Below are positions 54,701-57,102 of a stretch of 64,000 bases of DNA, one piece after another (position 1 is the first letter of the stretch; each line of letters starts with the position of its first letter). Position numbers and translations under genes: made by a program. The stretch is from Tridacna crocea. Its lineage: Eukaryota; Mollusca; Bivalvia; Cardiida; Cardiidae. The notes under the pieces are model-generated. The model was not told the origin of the DNA. It saw only the letters and a program-made list of their open reading frames with translations, and made no database searches. The stretch covers positions 18,166,001-18,230,000 of the forward strand of contig OX031059.1 of assembly GCA_943736015.1 (NCBI GenBank). The letters run 5' to 3'.

Positions 54701-55990
54701 TTATAATTTCGCAAATAGAGCACAAAACTAGGATTTAAACATGCCTGTTGCTTGTGTATACAATATTCCTTCGTTTGAAATATGAATATTTCCATTTAAA
54801 TGCTGAACGTGAGAAAAAAATGTGTTTTCATCAGTTACTCGAGTTGTTACGTTCCCGAAAACATACAAAATGGCCGCCATGCACTACAAATTTCGTCAGT
54901 GATTTTTCGGAGATAAACATGTTATAAATGACTTCTACAAGCTCTTTATGTAATGAATGATTTAACAATTTATTTTTGGTCATGTTTATTACTCAAAGTT
55001 AATTGCATTTCGCTGCAATACCGATAAAACTGACTAAACAGAAAGTCAGTATAGCACTCTAAATTTACTATGGACTTGAGAAGGTACAGTGCACAGTAAA
55101 TGTCCAAATATGAAAAAGATCACCAGAGCGTCTCATTATTAAGACTACTTATAACCTGGGCTCTTCACCAAAATGAATGTTAAAACCAAATAAATAAAAC
55201 CCAAAAGATATAGTAACTAACTTGGCAACCTTTGACCTAGTTTAGATAATCATTTTCAACCAGTAAGAAATGTTTTAACAATTAAAACAGTTCAACTAGA
55301 GATTGTCATCTTACAATAATTTCCTTACTTTTATATTAATGATTAAACCCATTGCCACACAGCAAAATTTTATACCTATCAAAATAGAAAGCATTGCAGC
55401 CGACAATTTCAAAGTGGCTTAAATGGTGCTATTTTGCTTGGATAGATAAAAAAAATTGTGGGAAAAGGAGAAAATGCATTTTCTCCTTTTCTCACAATGT
55501 TTTCAAAAGGCATCTTCCTCAGGTTCATTAAAAGTGGCCATTGTGTGGTAAAGGGTTAAATATGAATGCATTTTCAACACCCACATTGTTTAGTTTTTGG
55601 CCAATACTGGGCCTTTAAGAGAAGTGTATAGAAAATGAATACTAGGACAATTCTGCATTGGAATCTAATGAATATTCACCTGTACATATAAAGCTTGCAA
55701 TTTTCTTCGCTGAATAAGAACCATCTTTGGCGATTTCCCTTCAAATTTCCAATTCCTTTTGCCCTGTGATGCAGCCAGCCACAGAGTTTTTCTTCCGGGT
55801 TTGTTTCTTCCTGTTTCTCCGCAATTTCTATCGCATCTGCAGATTTATTTTCCACCAAAGAACCGTTTGAGTTAAGATTTGTTCGTTCATTTATTTGATT
55901 TTTATCATCAGCAGGGTTGTCATCTTGTAAATTAAGTTGTCCGATTAATTCAGTTTCATCACCATCAATTGTGTTTCCACCCACTTCCAT
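15641..55990 (-). CDS. TBC1D2: TBC1D2/TBC1D2B-like Rab GTPase-activating protein (whole gene, 20 coding exons)
   Basis: Joined exons give 3294 coding nt, 1097 codons plus TAA, with matching phases at all 19 introns. Domains: an acidic N-terminus (1-67); a PH domain (about 68-166, CGWLHHRAKG start and MMYWLQAL closing helix); a serine-rich disordered region (264-447); coiled coils (about 448-680); and a TBC domain (about 789-1015). The TBC catalytic residues are both present: Arg851 in IELDLLR and Gln888 in GYCQG. The C-terminus is acidic (EEEFFSDDDLDS). Vertebrate TBC1D2A/2B (Armus) proteins share this order, are about 930-960 residues long, and act as Rab7-type GAPs on endosomes and at cell junctions. 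That role is known for the family and inferred here. Only one of the two vertebrate paralogues may exist in this animal, so 2A versus 2B is not decided. The introns are packed with family A MITEs. Confidence 0.92.
15828..15920. repeat. Short inverted repeat related to family B
   Basis: AGTGTCAATCCTGGTCAGAC faces GCTGACCAGGGTCGACACTT; in intron 19. Confidence 0.45.
16200..16463. mobile_element. Family A MITE, right-right palindrome
   Basis: Both arms are right arms (AAATTTAAGACTTGTCC and its mirror AAGTCTAAAATTTT), so the whole 260 bp folds back on itself rather than only the core. Lies 57 nt below exon 19. Confidence 0.65.
16520..16597 (-). CDS. TBC1D2: TBC1D2-like exon 19
   Basis: Residues 1039-1064; WINPFPMRFIANRRQFH matches the NPFPLRQIRNRRAYH segment after the TBC fold in vertebrate TBC1D2B. 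Phase 0 at both sides. Confidence 0.9.
16680..16885 (-). mobile_element. Family A MITE, decayed
   Basis: Core CTGGCTGCCAG; termini drifted. Confidence 0.5.
16925..17182 (+). repeat. Family E repeat (GACA-tailed)
   Basis: Begins CGCATATACGCCCTTAGGGG, continues AGATTCATTGTGGTAAGTTT, and ends in an ATAGACAGACATACAGACAG tract and GAGTATAAAAA. Other copies: 29445, 33081, 34126 and, reversed, 62588. Confidence 0.65.
17455..17554 (+). mobile_element. Family A MITE with internal deletion
   Basis: Half hairpin fused to the right end TTTGGTAAAGAGTTAA. Confidence 0.5.
17585..17770 (+). repeat. Family Q repeat
   Basis: CTTTGGTACTAGG, CCAAGGACACT and AAGTCCTAC are shared with 18775-18918, about 1.2 kb away. 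Possibly an old SINE body. Confidence 0.4.
17775..18004 (+). mobile_element. Family A MITE, full length
   Basis: Right TTAA 18001-18004; the left TTAA is altered. Intron 18. Confidence 0.8.
18067..18201 (-). CDS. TBC1D2: TBC1D2-like exon 18
   Basis: Residues 994-1038, VLFRFAVAFLKKSEHEILQ onward; end of the TBC domain (VIFRFALALFKYKEEEIL in vertebrates). Confidence 0.92.
18357..18470 (+). repeat. Family B, short copy
   Basis: GAACCATGCTCTGAG and GGGTTTAATGAATCTGC are joined to the GCCTACACAGGCT segment; the middle is missing. Confidence 0.5.
18515..18747 (+). mobile_element. Family A MITE, full length
   Basis: TTAA ends at 18515 and 18744. Confidence 0.85.
18775..18918 (+). repeat. Family Q repeat, second copy
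   Basis: ACCAGTACTAGGCTAAGG and AAGTCCTACCAATTA; about the same length as the first copy. Confidence 0.4.
18936..19167 (+). mobile_element. Family A MITE, full length
   Basis: TTAA ends; a run of six T follows the hairpin. Confidence 0.85.
19491..19718 (+). mobile_element. Family A MITE, full length
   Basis: Lies 47 nt into intron 17, just past the donor of exon 17. Confidence 0.85.
19765..19941 (-). CDS. TBC1D2: TBC1D2-like exon 17
   Basis: Residues 935-993. FAFNWFLTIFIDNIPTEMF and RIWDTMLCEGSK are the classic late TBC helices (ITFNWFLVVFVD and KIWDSFLYEGPK in vertebrates). GTAAGT donor. Confidence 0.95.
20071..20283 (+). mobile_element. Family A MITE, left arm shortened
   Basis: Core with a GGGGGG run; right end GGGAAAGGGTTAA. 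Confidence 0.75.
20643..20868 (+). mobile_element. Family A MITE
   Basis: Left TTAA lost, right TTAA at 20865. Confidence 0.8.
20941..21197 (-). mobile_element. Family A MITE with a small internal duplication
   Basis: The left arm contains a repeated TTCTAGACTTCTAGACTTC stretch at about 21130-21150, lengthening the copy. Confidence 0.75.
21237..21322 (-). mobile_element. Family A MITE, left half only
   Basis: Starts in the hairpin (CCAGCATTTTCTCC) and runs to GGCAAAGGGTTAA. Confidence 0.6.
21442..21579 (-). CDS. TBC1D2: TBC1D2-like exon 16
   Basis: Residues 889-934. Opens with the Gly that completes GYCQG, then LNRIAAIALLILEEEDAFW, nearly identical to the vertebrate LNRLVAVALLYLEQEDAFW. 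Confidence 0.95.
21596..21824 (-). mobile_element. Family A MITE next to the exon 16 acceptor
   Basis: Its TTAA (21596-21599) is 14 nt from the AG of exon 16, so the branch site of intron 15 must lie in or at the edge of the MITE. Confidence 0.85.
21840..22015 (-). mobile_element. Family A MITE, right part lost
   Basis: Arm AGTTTAGGCCTGTCC and a loosened core; directly followed by the hAT insertion. Confidence 0.6.
22029..23659. mobile_element. Non-autonomous hAT element, 1.63 kb
   Basis: Ends TAGAGCTGGG and CCCCAGCTCTA are inverted and flanked by the 8-bp duplication CCTCTTTA (22021-22028 and 23660-23667), the size typical of hAT. Subterminal regions on both sides carry repeated TATCGCGATAC-like and GTATCGCC modules, as transposase-binding repeats do in hAT elements. 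A C-homopolymer (22498-22513) lies inside. No transposase reading frame is seen. The 22650-23400 part is less repetitive and ends in a donor-like GCAGGTAATC at about 23160. It could be a retained promoter and first exon of the parent element (inference). Confidence 0.85.
23690..23770 (-). mobile_element. Family A MITE fragment
   Basis: Only the right arm (CTTACCAAACAATAAAATT, TAGACTGGTCC) remains. Confidence 0.5.
23793..24022 (+). mobile_element. Family A MITE, full length
   Basis: Left TTAA 23793; right end GGGTCAA. Confidence 0.8.
24023..24563. other. Intron 15 of the TBC1D2-like gene, nothing else recognised
   Basis: No repeat of the named families. An open frame at 24353-24541 has no domain. 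Confidence 0.35.
24564..24695 (-). CDS. TBC1D2: TBC1D2-like exon 15 (catalytic Arg and Gln)
   Basis: Residues 845-888. IELDLLRTLPNNKHY carries the arginine finger (Arg851) and the exon ends GYCQ with the glutamine finger (Gln888). Both are required for GAP activity in TBC proteins. Confidence 0.96.
24714..24790 (-). mobile_element. Family A MITE fragment beside the exon 15 acceptor
   Basis: Right arm only (ATAAAACAATAAAAATCTAA, ATTGAAAGCATTTGG), about 17 nt from the acceptor. Confidence 0.5.
24925..25135 (+). mobile_element. tRNA-derived SINE, older copy
   Basis: The head resembles a tRNA with a CAT-less, decayed anticodon stem (GTGAGGTATAGCGC, AAGGCCAATACCC). The body CACTGGCCCACACATTC and tail CTCAATCGATGTAAAAT match the younger copy at 57591-57800. 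Confidence 0.75.
25147..25367 (-). mobile_element. Family A MITE, full length
   Basis: TTAA ends at 25147 and 25364; a few bases are missing before the core. Confidence 0.85.
25490..25632 (+). mobile_element. Family A MITE, left end lost
   Basis: Half hairpin and a diverged right arm ending CATATAATAAAAT; ends about 30 nt beyond exon 14's donor. Confidence 0.45.
25663..25777 (-). CDS. TBC1D2: TBC1D2-like exon 14
   Basis: Residues 806-844; VGPDHYINLLQRKQEE continues to SIKQ, matching GHFQTLLQKALEKQN..SKQ in vertebrates. Confidence 0.9.
25800..25870 (-). mobile_element. Family A MITE fragment
   Basis: TAAAATTGACTTGTCC and CAGCATTTTCAG remain; about 20 nt from the exon 14 acceptor. Confidence 0.35.
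26020..26093 (+). mobile_element. Family A MITE fragment
   Basis: Right arm only: GTCGTCTGCAAGAGC to GTTGGTAAAAAG. Confidence 0.5.
26143..26374 (-). mobile_element. Family A MITE, full length
   Basis: Left TTAA 26143; right end GGGCTAAT. Confidence 0.8.
26414..26479. repeat. 33-bp direct repeat, two copies
   Basis: GGAGGCATTTGTAAATGAAA occurs at 26414 and 26447; simple intronic duplication. Confidence 0.75.
26640..26782 (-). CDS. TBC1D2: TBC1D2-like exon 13 (start of TBC domain)
   Basis: Residues 759-806. RVKWENLL precedes LKGLIRLGIPADHRMDVWK, the TBC entry motif (LIRAGIPHEHRSKVWKW in vertebrates). Confidence 0.95.
26798..27025 (+). mobile_element. Family A MITE next to the exon 13 acceptor
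   Basis: Its TTAA (26798-26801) is 13 nt from the acceptor AG (26784-26783); the pyrimidine tract ACTTTTCC fills the gap. Confidence 0.85.
27076..27140. repeat. Family S hairpin
   Basis: CAGTGTAGATTGAGATCAGA faces CTGATCCTGATCTACACTGG; intron 12. Confidence 0.55.
27144..27614. other. Intron 12, nothing clear
   Basis: 27490-27590 weakly resembles 19306-19390 (ACTGG, TTTCTCACATAA, AAGAGAGGAATGA), perhaps an old dispersed repeat. Confidence 0.3.
27615..27843 (-). mobile_element. Family A MITE, full length
   Basis: TTAA ends, near-consensus left arm (GACGCCCCTGAGAAAGAAGC when reversed). Confidence 0.88.
28142..28232. repeat. Hairpin with 24-bp arms
   Basis: GTGAGTTATGAGGCACAATA and its complement are separated by about 30 bp; intron 12, overlapped by duplicated AATCTTCTTTCTAT flanks at 28108 and 28249. 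Confidence 0.7.
28389..28527 (-). CDS. TBC1D2: TBC1D2-like exon 12
   Basis: Residues 712-758. EYDSYGFSR matches vertebrate EYDIYGFR, followed by an acidic run and a short coiled coil (AAVLERQSEELSSQVK). Confidence 0.9.
28598..28824 (+). mobile_element. Family A MITE
   Basis: Right TTAA 28821-28824; left end reads CACCCTTTACC without TTAA. Confidence 0.75.
29044..29277 (+). mobile_element. Family A MITE, full length
   Basis: TTAA at both ends. Confidence 0.82.
29445..29722 (+). repeat. Family E repeat
   Basis: GGGGACTTGTTGGTGAAATGG to a duplicated GGATGGACAG tract and GAGCATGTAAAAA. Confidence 0.6.
29768..29858 (-). CDS. TBC1D2: TBC1D2-like exon 11
   Basis: Residues 682-712, GHEVVSQLIQDAMEADEDD; vertebrates have REVIAQLLEDALQVE at this place. 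Confidence 0.88.
29884..29970. repeat. Hairpin with about 28-bp arms
   Basis: GTGCCTGACATGTCTGGTAT and its complement flank a short loop; only 25 nt upstream of the exon 11 acceptor in intron 10. Confidence 0.75.
29992..30220 (-). mobile_element. Family A MITE, first of a touching pair
   Basis: Shares TTAA 30217-30220 with the next copy. Confidence 0.85.
30217..30445 (-). mobile_element. Family A MITE, second of a touching pair
   Basis: Same orientation as its partner (head to tail). Core arm CCCATAGTGTTTTT is slightly damaged. Confidence 0.85.
30727..30945 (+). mobile_element. Family A MITE, hairpin arm deleted
   Basis: One core arm lost about 12 bp (GCGGGAAACTGGTAACCAGC); shares TTAA 30942-30945 with the next copy. 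Confidence 0.8.
30942..31170 (-). mobile_element. Family A MITE, touching the previous one
   Basis: Right arms of the two copies face each other across the shared TTAA. Confidence 0.85.
31195..31330 (+). mobile_element. Family A MITE, right part
   Basis: TCATCTGCAAATGTTTTC to CATGTGGTAAAAGAGG. Confidence 0.5.
31586..31677 (-). CDS. TBC1D2: TBC1D2-like exon 10
   Basis: Residues 651-682. LAKLEAKFCQVKSKYFVLL is close to the vertebrate YSSLEAKLCQIESKYLILL coiled coil. Confidence 0.92.
31930..32154 (-). mobile_element. Family A MITE, diverged
   Basis: Core CTGGGAACCAG with weakened arms; right end GGGTTGAA. Confidence 0.7.
32637..32826 (+). mobile_element. Family C MITE, truncated
   Basis: Left end ATATGGCTTGCAACACG and central hairpin GATAAGCCTGTGCAGTCTGT / GGCTAATCTGAGATGG. 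The right part is replaced by a family F fragment (GGGTCATTTTGTAGGAGAGG). Confidence 0.6.
32888..32994 (-). CDS. TBC1D2: TBC1D2-like exon 9
   Basis: Residues 616-651. QGYELQHKFLTKEILELNEL matches vertebrate QGYKTQNKFLNKEILELSAL, one of the best conserved coiled-coil stretches. Confidence 0.95.
33015..33080 (+). mobile_element. Family A MITE fragment
   Basis: Left arm only (GCCTTTACAACACAATCCTG), about 20 nt from the exon 9 acceptor; followed by family E. Confidence 0.5.
33081..33376 (+). repeat. Family E repeat
   Basis: AAGCATATACATCTGAAGGG to an extended GACAGACAGATGGATAGACA tract. Confidence 0.6.
33378..33600 (+). mobile_element. Family A MITE, diverged
   Basis: Good core (CTGGAAACCAG) and a decayed right arm. 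Confidence 0.5.
33600..33785 (-). mobile_element. Family A MITE, diverged
   Basis: Core ATGTTGGTTACCAG with deletions; right end missing. Confidence 0.45.
33795..34020 (-). mobile_element. Family A MITE
   Basis: Left TTAA 33795; extra A residues in one hairpin arm; right end degraded to AGTTTGA. Confidence 0.75.
34126..34378 (+). repeat. Family E repeat
   Basis: GCATATAATATGCCTGAAGG to GACAGACAGATGG and CGTATAAAAA. Confidence 0.6.
34406..34632 (+). mobile_element. Family A MITE
   Basis: Left TTAA 34406; right end GGTATTGAGTTA. Confidence 0.82.
34697..34923 (-). mobile_element. Family A MITE
   Basis: Right TTAA 34920-34923, about 30 nt inside intron 8 from the donor of exon 8. Confidence 0.8.
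34955..35168 (-). CDS. TBC1D2: TBC1D2-like exon 8
   Basis: Residues 544-615. EQLAMYEDMLKAKDETIISL matches EQLGMLMETIQAKDEVIIKL in vertebrates, followed by a less conserved Ser-rich linker. Confidence 0.93.
35373..35602 (+). mobile_element. Family A MITE, full length
   Basis: TTAA ends; core CTGGTAAACAG has one mismatch. Confidence 0.85.
35839..35970 (-). CDS. TBC1D2: TBC1D2-like exon 7
   Basis: Residues 500-544. A coiled coil (LLIEKEILVTDLNNQLAVIK) with GTAAGT donor; the upstream phase 2 fits exon 6 with any of its candidate donors. Confidence 0.85.
35971..36754. other. Intron 6, nothing recognised except a MITE trace
   Basis: 36545-36620 may be a family A remnant (ATAGGAGAAGGCTAATTTATCC). 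Otherwise no gene or repeat family identified. Confidence 0.3.
36755..36915 (+). repeat. Family B repeat, partial
   Basis: GAGCCATACACTTG, GGGTTTAATGCATCCC and ATCCATAAAATCTAC; right half absent. Confidence 0.55.
37033..37261 (+). mobile_element. Family A MITE, full length
   Basis: TTAA ends; preceded at 36964 by an AGAGGATCTTACATGAG tag like the start of repeat L. Confidence 0.85.
37711..38875 (+). repeat. Dispersed repeat L, longer copy
   Basis: It begins AGAGGATCTTACATGAGTG. Blocks shared with 61063-61345 include GACAGACAAAAAATATCCTG-like and TGTACATACACAA segments, so the other copy is an internally deleted relative. An open frame at 38196-38396 lies only in this copy and has no domain I recognise. 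I cannot assign a class; no termini or target duplication could be fixed. Confidence 0.5.
38876..39162. other. Intron 6, nothing recognised
   Basis: AT-rich, with a TGCTGCTTTTGCTGC-like run near 38942. Confidence 0.3.
39163..39342 (-). mobile_element. Family A MITE, arm deleted
   Basis: Good core; about 50 bp of the right arm next to the core is missing. Confidence 0.75.
39388..39615 (-). mobile_element. Family A MITE abutting the tandem donor array
   Basis: Full length. Its TTAA (39612-39615) lies 12 nt from the last candidate exon 6 donor. Confidence 0.85.
39616..39773 (-). repeat. 33-bp tandem repeat spanning the exon 6 splice donor
   Basis: On the minus strand the unit GAATTATCTGCAAGGTAC..(33 bp) is repeated four times after the founder copy. 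Each unit holds the last exon bases and the donor AAG|GTAC. Donors are present with exon ends at 39759, 39726, 39660 and 39627. The unit ending at 39693 reads AAGATAC and has lost its GT. All units keep one open frame, adding 11 residues (YTYINGELSAR-like) per step. Confidence 0.9.
39759..39916 (-). CDS. TBC1D2: TBC1D2-like exon 6, with tandem alternative donors
   Basis: Residues 448-500 in the shortest form. PLSQNVQGSQSVQNDVGS leads into a coiled coil (LEVELTANREIVEILHKQLD). The shortest donor is used for the 1097-residue model; in-frame donors further on would add 11, 33 or 44 residues. Confidence 0.88.
40148..40386 (-). mobile_element. Family A MITE
   Basis: TTAA ends; ACATGTA inserted in the hairpin loop region. 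Confidence 0.8.
40405..40535 (+). mobile_element. Family A MITE, right part
   Basis: CCATGTTTTCTATCC to TTGTTTGGTAACTCTAGTTAA. Confidence 0.6.
40629..40685 (+). repeat. Family B left end
   Basis: GAACCATGCTCTCTG and TTTAATGCAGCTGC, cut off by the following MITE. Confidence 0.5.
40686..40915 (-). mobile_element. Family A MITE
   Basis: Left TTAA 40686; right end GGGAAAGGGTAAA. Confidence 0.82.
40913..41137 (+). mobile_element. Family A MITE, touching the previous copy
   Basis: Core lost the CTGGT arm (GAAAATTACCAGC); right TTAA 41134-41137. Confidence 0.78.
41255..41341. repeat. 29-bp tandem repeat, three copies
   Basis: Unit begins ATTATGTGATGAATTGCTTG; starts at 41255, 41284 and 41313. 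The unit is a piece of family B. Confidence 0.85.
41366..41485. repeat. Hairpin with about 40-bp arms
   Basis: GGAATTTGACATTCTATAAC and its complement at 41465-41485. Central GAGATTTTTTTT and TCTCC-flanked loop; intron 5. Confidence 0.8.
41500..41709. mobile_element. Family A MITE, left-left rearranged copy
   Basis: Both ends are left arms (CCACACAATCCCCAC and GTAGGGATTGTGTGG); the core is scrambled. Confidence 0.6.
41722..41904 (-). mobile_element. Family A MITE, half core deleted
   Basis: AACGACAAAATTTTACGCTG to GTGGTAAACGGGTAA. Confidence 0.65.
41905..42532. other. Intron 5, nothing recognised
   Basis: No known repeat family or splice-flanked open frame. Confidence 0.35.
42533..42733 (-). 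mobile_element. Family A MITE, arm shortened
   Basis: TTAA ends; about 25 bp missing after the right terminus. Confidence 0.8.
42984..43215 (-). mobile_element. Family A MITE, member 1 of a chain of four
   Basis: Shares TTAA 43212-43215 with member 2. Confidence 0.8.
43212..43417 (+). mobile_element. Family A MITE, member 2 of a chain of four
   Basis: First core arm deleted; shares TTAA 43414-43417 with member 3. Confidence 0.75.
43414..43582 (+). mobile_element. Family A MITE, member 3 of a chain of four
   Basis: Core reduced; right arm GTCGTCTGCAAATG present; shares TTAA 43579-43582 with member 4. Confidence 0.65.
43579..43792 (-). mobile_element. Family A MITE, member 4 of a chain of four
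   Basis: Core ACTTCCATTTTCTCC diverged; right end AAAGAGTTATAA. Confidence 0.65.
43845..44090 (+). mobile_element. Family A MITE, left arm decayed
   Basis: Core at 43925-43990 good; right end TTGTATTGTACATAG weak. Confidence 0.55.
44098..44329 (+). mobile_element. Family A MITE, full length
   Basis: TTAA ends; near-consensus. Confidence 0.87.
44503..44731 (+). mobile_element. Family A MITE, full length, near-perfect hairpin
   Basis: Core arms AACACTGTTGGAAAAGGAG and mirror pair without visible mismatch, including a compensated GTTGG/CCAAC change. Probably among the youngest copies. Confidence 0.9.
45113..45332 (-). mobile_element. Family A MITE
   Basis: Left TTAA 45113; right end GTGTGATCAA. 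Confidence 0.78.
45333..46216. other. Intron 5, nothing clear
   Basis: 45340-45540 contains CTGGGTTCAATCTGC, a weak B-box-like word, but no convincing SINE structure. Confidence 0.3.
46217..46412. mobile_element. Palindromic MITE (family G)
   Basis: Ends TATTCACCAACCATTCTTAA and complement; perfect centre CTGATTGGCTAAACCATTTC facing its mirror. Confidence 0.75.
46669..46866. mobile_element. Palindromic MITE (family G), second copy
   Basis: GGGCCCGTATTCACCAACCA start and GAATGCTGGCCC end; 257 bp from the first copy. Confidence 0.75.
46873..47120 (+). repeat. Family B repeat, near full length
   Basis: GAGTCATGTTCTGG, GGGGGATTTAGTGCATC, ATCCATAAAATCC and a terminal TGCAGATGCACTTAGCCC. Confidence 0.65.
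47145..47695 (-). CDS. TBC1D2: TBC1D2-like exon 5 (disordered linker)
   Basis: Residues 264-447, the largest exon. It is serine-, aspartate- and asparagine-rich (SDSESDQG, SVSSCEDNKDRS) and intrinsically disordered. It ends in a basic patch (KKIRIGKRQ) and a CPKCKR knuckle directly before a GTAAGT donor. The first residues complete the conserved SSFKRPG/GR junction. Much longer than the vertebrate equivalent, which explains most of the extra length of this protein. Confidence 0.9.
48140..48297. mobile_element. Palindromic MITE (family G), decayed copy
   Basis: Centre ATTGGCTAAACTAATTGGTT kept; poly(T)/poly(G) run at the left end. Confidence 0.6.
48410..48610 (+). mobile_element. Family A MITE, diverged
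   Basis: Half of the core deleted; right end TTTTGTCACC. Confidence 0.55.
48608..48834 (-). mobile_element. Family A MITE, touching the previous copy
   Basis: CTCTTCACCAAACAACAAAA start; imperfect core. Confidence 0.65.
48935..49015. repeat. Family S hairpin
   Basis: GTGTAGATCAAAGATCAGAC faces GTCTGACCTTGACCTGTATT; intron 4. Confidence 0.5.
49202..49429 (+). mobile_element. Family A MITE, third core type
   Basis: Core GCTCGTAACGAGC within AGGAGAAACT; termini CCCTTTCCCAAACAAGCCC. Perfect arms. Confidence 0.85.
49445..49669 (-). mobile_element. Family A MITE, third core type
   Basis: Core GCTTGTTTCGAGC; terminus CCCTTTCCCAAACAGC; 16 bp from its neighbour and inverted to it. Confidence 0.8.
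49695..49926 (-). CDS. TBC1D2: TBC1D2-like exon 4
   Basis: Residues 187-264; ends LSAIQSKLSSFKRPG, matching the vertebrate GNELKNSMSSFRPG. Phase 0 in, phase 1 out. Confidence 0.88.
50044..50245 (-). mobile_element. Family A MITE, ends worn
   Basis: ATACCAAACAACAAAATTTT and a loosened core; intron 3. Confidence 0.65.
50246..50996. other. Intron 3, one short hairpin
   Basis: Family S hairpin at 50680-50750 (GATCAAGATCAGACTGCAC facing TGATCAATGATCTACACTG). No gene. Confidence 0.4.
50997..51224 (+). mobile_element. Family A MITE, full length
   Basis: Right TTAA 51221-51224; left end GTAACCC. Confidence 0.8.
51423..51567 (-). CDS. TBC1D2: TBC1D2-like exon 3 (end of PH domain)
   Basis: Residues 138-186. 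FLDAGTRHNMMYWLQALQNK forms the last strand and the Trp-containing helix of the PH domain. The donor ATG|GTATAA (phase 0) is chosen because it fits exon 4; an earlier TCAG|GTGTAC is out of phase. Confidence 0.88.
51700..51870 (-). mobile_element. Family A MITE, heavily decayed
   Basis: CTGAAAACATTTGCAGAA and GGGGATTGTTTCTG traces; no hairpin left. Confidence 0.35.
51871..52785. other. Intron 2, no gene recognised
   Basis: A possible family A remnant at 52640-52760 (TTTTCCCACCCAATCC, TTTTTAAAACACTGG). Otherwise single-copy-looking DNA. Confidence 0.35.
52786..53032 (+). mobile_element. Family C MITE, full length
   Basis: Inverted ends CATATGGTTTGTAACATGCG and GTGTTGCAAGCCGTATA; central hairpin CTCGGATCAGCCTGCGCAG facing GGCTAATCCGAGATG. 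Confidence 0.75.
53151..53252 (-). CDS. TBC1D2: TBC1D2-like exon 2 (PH domain middle)
   Basis: Residues 104-138. PVGDFNIDTASFYFDG corresponds to PLGHLDIADACFSYQG; phase 2 at both ends. Confidence 0.93.
53253..54576. other. Intron 1, no gene recognised
   Basis: 53770-53880 has ATTCTATGTAGAGTGACATC-type modules also seen near 27985-28005 (possible family P). Nothing else recognised. Confidence 0.35.
54577..55118 (-). repeat. Dispersed repeat O, minus copy
   Basis: About 540 bp, reverse-complementary to 61812-62384: CCCCAAAGGCGATGTTACTT, AAAATGGCCGCCATG, AAGAGC-like and GCAATACCGA segments all correspond in order. Each copy contains a GGCGGCCAT word like a YY1 site and a CCAATC-like word, so the unit may carry a promoter. 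The class is unknown. Confidence 0.7.
55343..55559 (-). mobile_element. Family A MITE, loop deleted
   Basis: The core is shortened to GAGAAAATGCATTTTCTCC, losing CTGGTNACCAG; TTAA ends kept. Intron 1. Confidence 0.85.
55680..55990 (-). CDS. TBC1D2: TBC1D2-like exon 1 (start codon)
   Basis: Residues 1-104. ATG at 55990-55988 opens an acidic 67-residue leader. The PH domain begins KLCGWLHHRAKG and reads NRQRWFLFSEENCKLYMYR to an AG|GTGAAT donor. The start is chosen because no earlier in-frame ATG is seen before the promoter region. Confidence 0.9.
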
Positions 55991-57102
55991 CCTTGTTTAC
56001 ATCGGAAGTTTAACAGACGATGGATGCTGGCGAATTATGGACATTTCGTACCATAACCATTTCGTACCAGTCATTTCGTACCATAGGATTGGTCATTTCG
56101 TACCATGAAATTACCATTTCGTACCATAGGATTGGTCATTTCGTACCATGATATTACCATTTCGCACCATATGTGTGGTCAGTTTTTTATCATGATTTCA
56201 CCGAAAAAATCTATTTGAATATAGAAAATAATAGTCGAATTTAGATGTAAAAAAAGTTTATTTGATTAATAATCCTCAAATATAAGATAAAATTGCAATA
56301 GATATAAACGAAATATTATGGATGAATGTATGGATGATAAATGCAATGATGTTGTTTTTTGCATTCGACATTTCTATTTCAATTTTGTAACAAATAAAAT
56401 TAAAGGCAAACACCAAACAAATTATTTTCAAATTGTAATTTACCAATCTTGTAACAAACATTAACCAAACAATGTAATTATCTATCAACTGTGTCAAACA
56501 TCGATTACTTCCTTTAATTGATTAGCGAATATTAAGTTTATAAGTATGCAATAAATGCAACTATAAAACTTTTGGTAATTATAAAAGCATAATTTTTTTT
56601 TAAAAAAATCATCGAAGAATACATTTTAATAATCGTTAGGTAAATAAACTATCAACTTGGTACGAATTCGTAAGGTATGGTACGAAATTGTAACATTATA
56701 GTACGAAATGGTCAATGCATGGTACGAAATGGTAATTCTTTGGTACGAAATGGTAATATGATATATATATATGGTACGAAATGGTTATGGTACGAAATGA
56801 CTGTATACTATGCTGGCGGATTAGTTACCTCCCCTGCCTCTTTGCACTTTCACTGAGAATCTAGCATCACTTTCTCAAACGTGTTTAGGATTGGAAAAAC
56901 TCTCTATGCCTCATTTCTGATCTGATAGTTTATAAAACCGCAAATATATCAACATAGGAGACACCAGTGGCTTTAATTTAACCAACTTGTTTGCCCTAGT
57001 TGAGCTTTTGTCATGAATTGTGTAAATAGCATGTTCAGGGGAGAGAACTGAATTTTACGAAGACAGAAAGAAACTGTGAACACATTTCTTCAACTGAGAA
57101 AA
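55991..57102. promoter_or_regulatory. Divergent promoter region of the TBC1D2-like gene and EIF2B2
   Basis: Start codons are 1112 bp apart and point away from each other. Without the 777-bp transposon at 56033-56809 the spacer would be about 330 bp, typical of a shared bidirectional promoter. No TATA box is obvious. Promoter activity is inferred from layout only. Confidence 0.6.
56033..56809. mobile_element. Mutator-like non-autonomous element with 9-bp TSD
   Basis: Inverted ends share CATTTCGTACCATAACC. The 9-bp direct repeat ATGCTGGCG flanks them at 56024-56032 and 56810-56818. Six forward CATTTCGYACCAT-type modules sit in the first 140 bp and about seven inverted GGTACGAAATGG-type modules in the last 150 bp, probably binding sites for the mobilising transposase. 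The middle is very AT-rich and non-coding. A 9-bp duplication suggests a Mutator-type enzyme; other 9-bp superfamilies are possible. Confidence 0.78.

Noticed and set aside
54577-55118. Repeat O as a solo LTR
   Set aside because: No TG...CA ends, no primer-binding or polypurine features and no target duplication could be fixed, so the class is left open.
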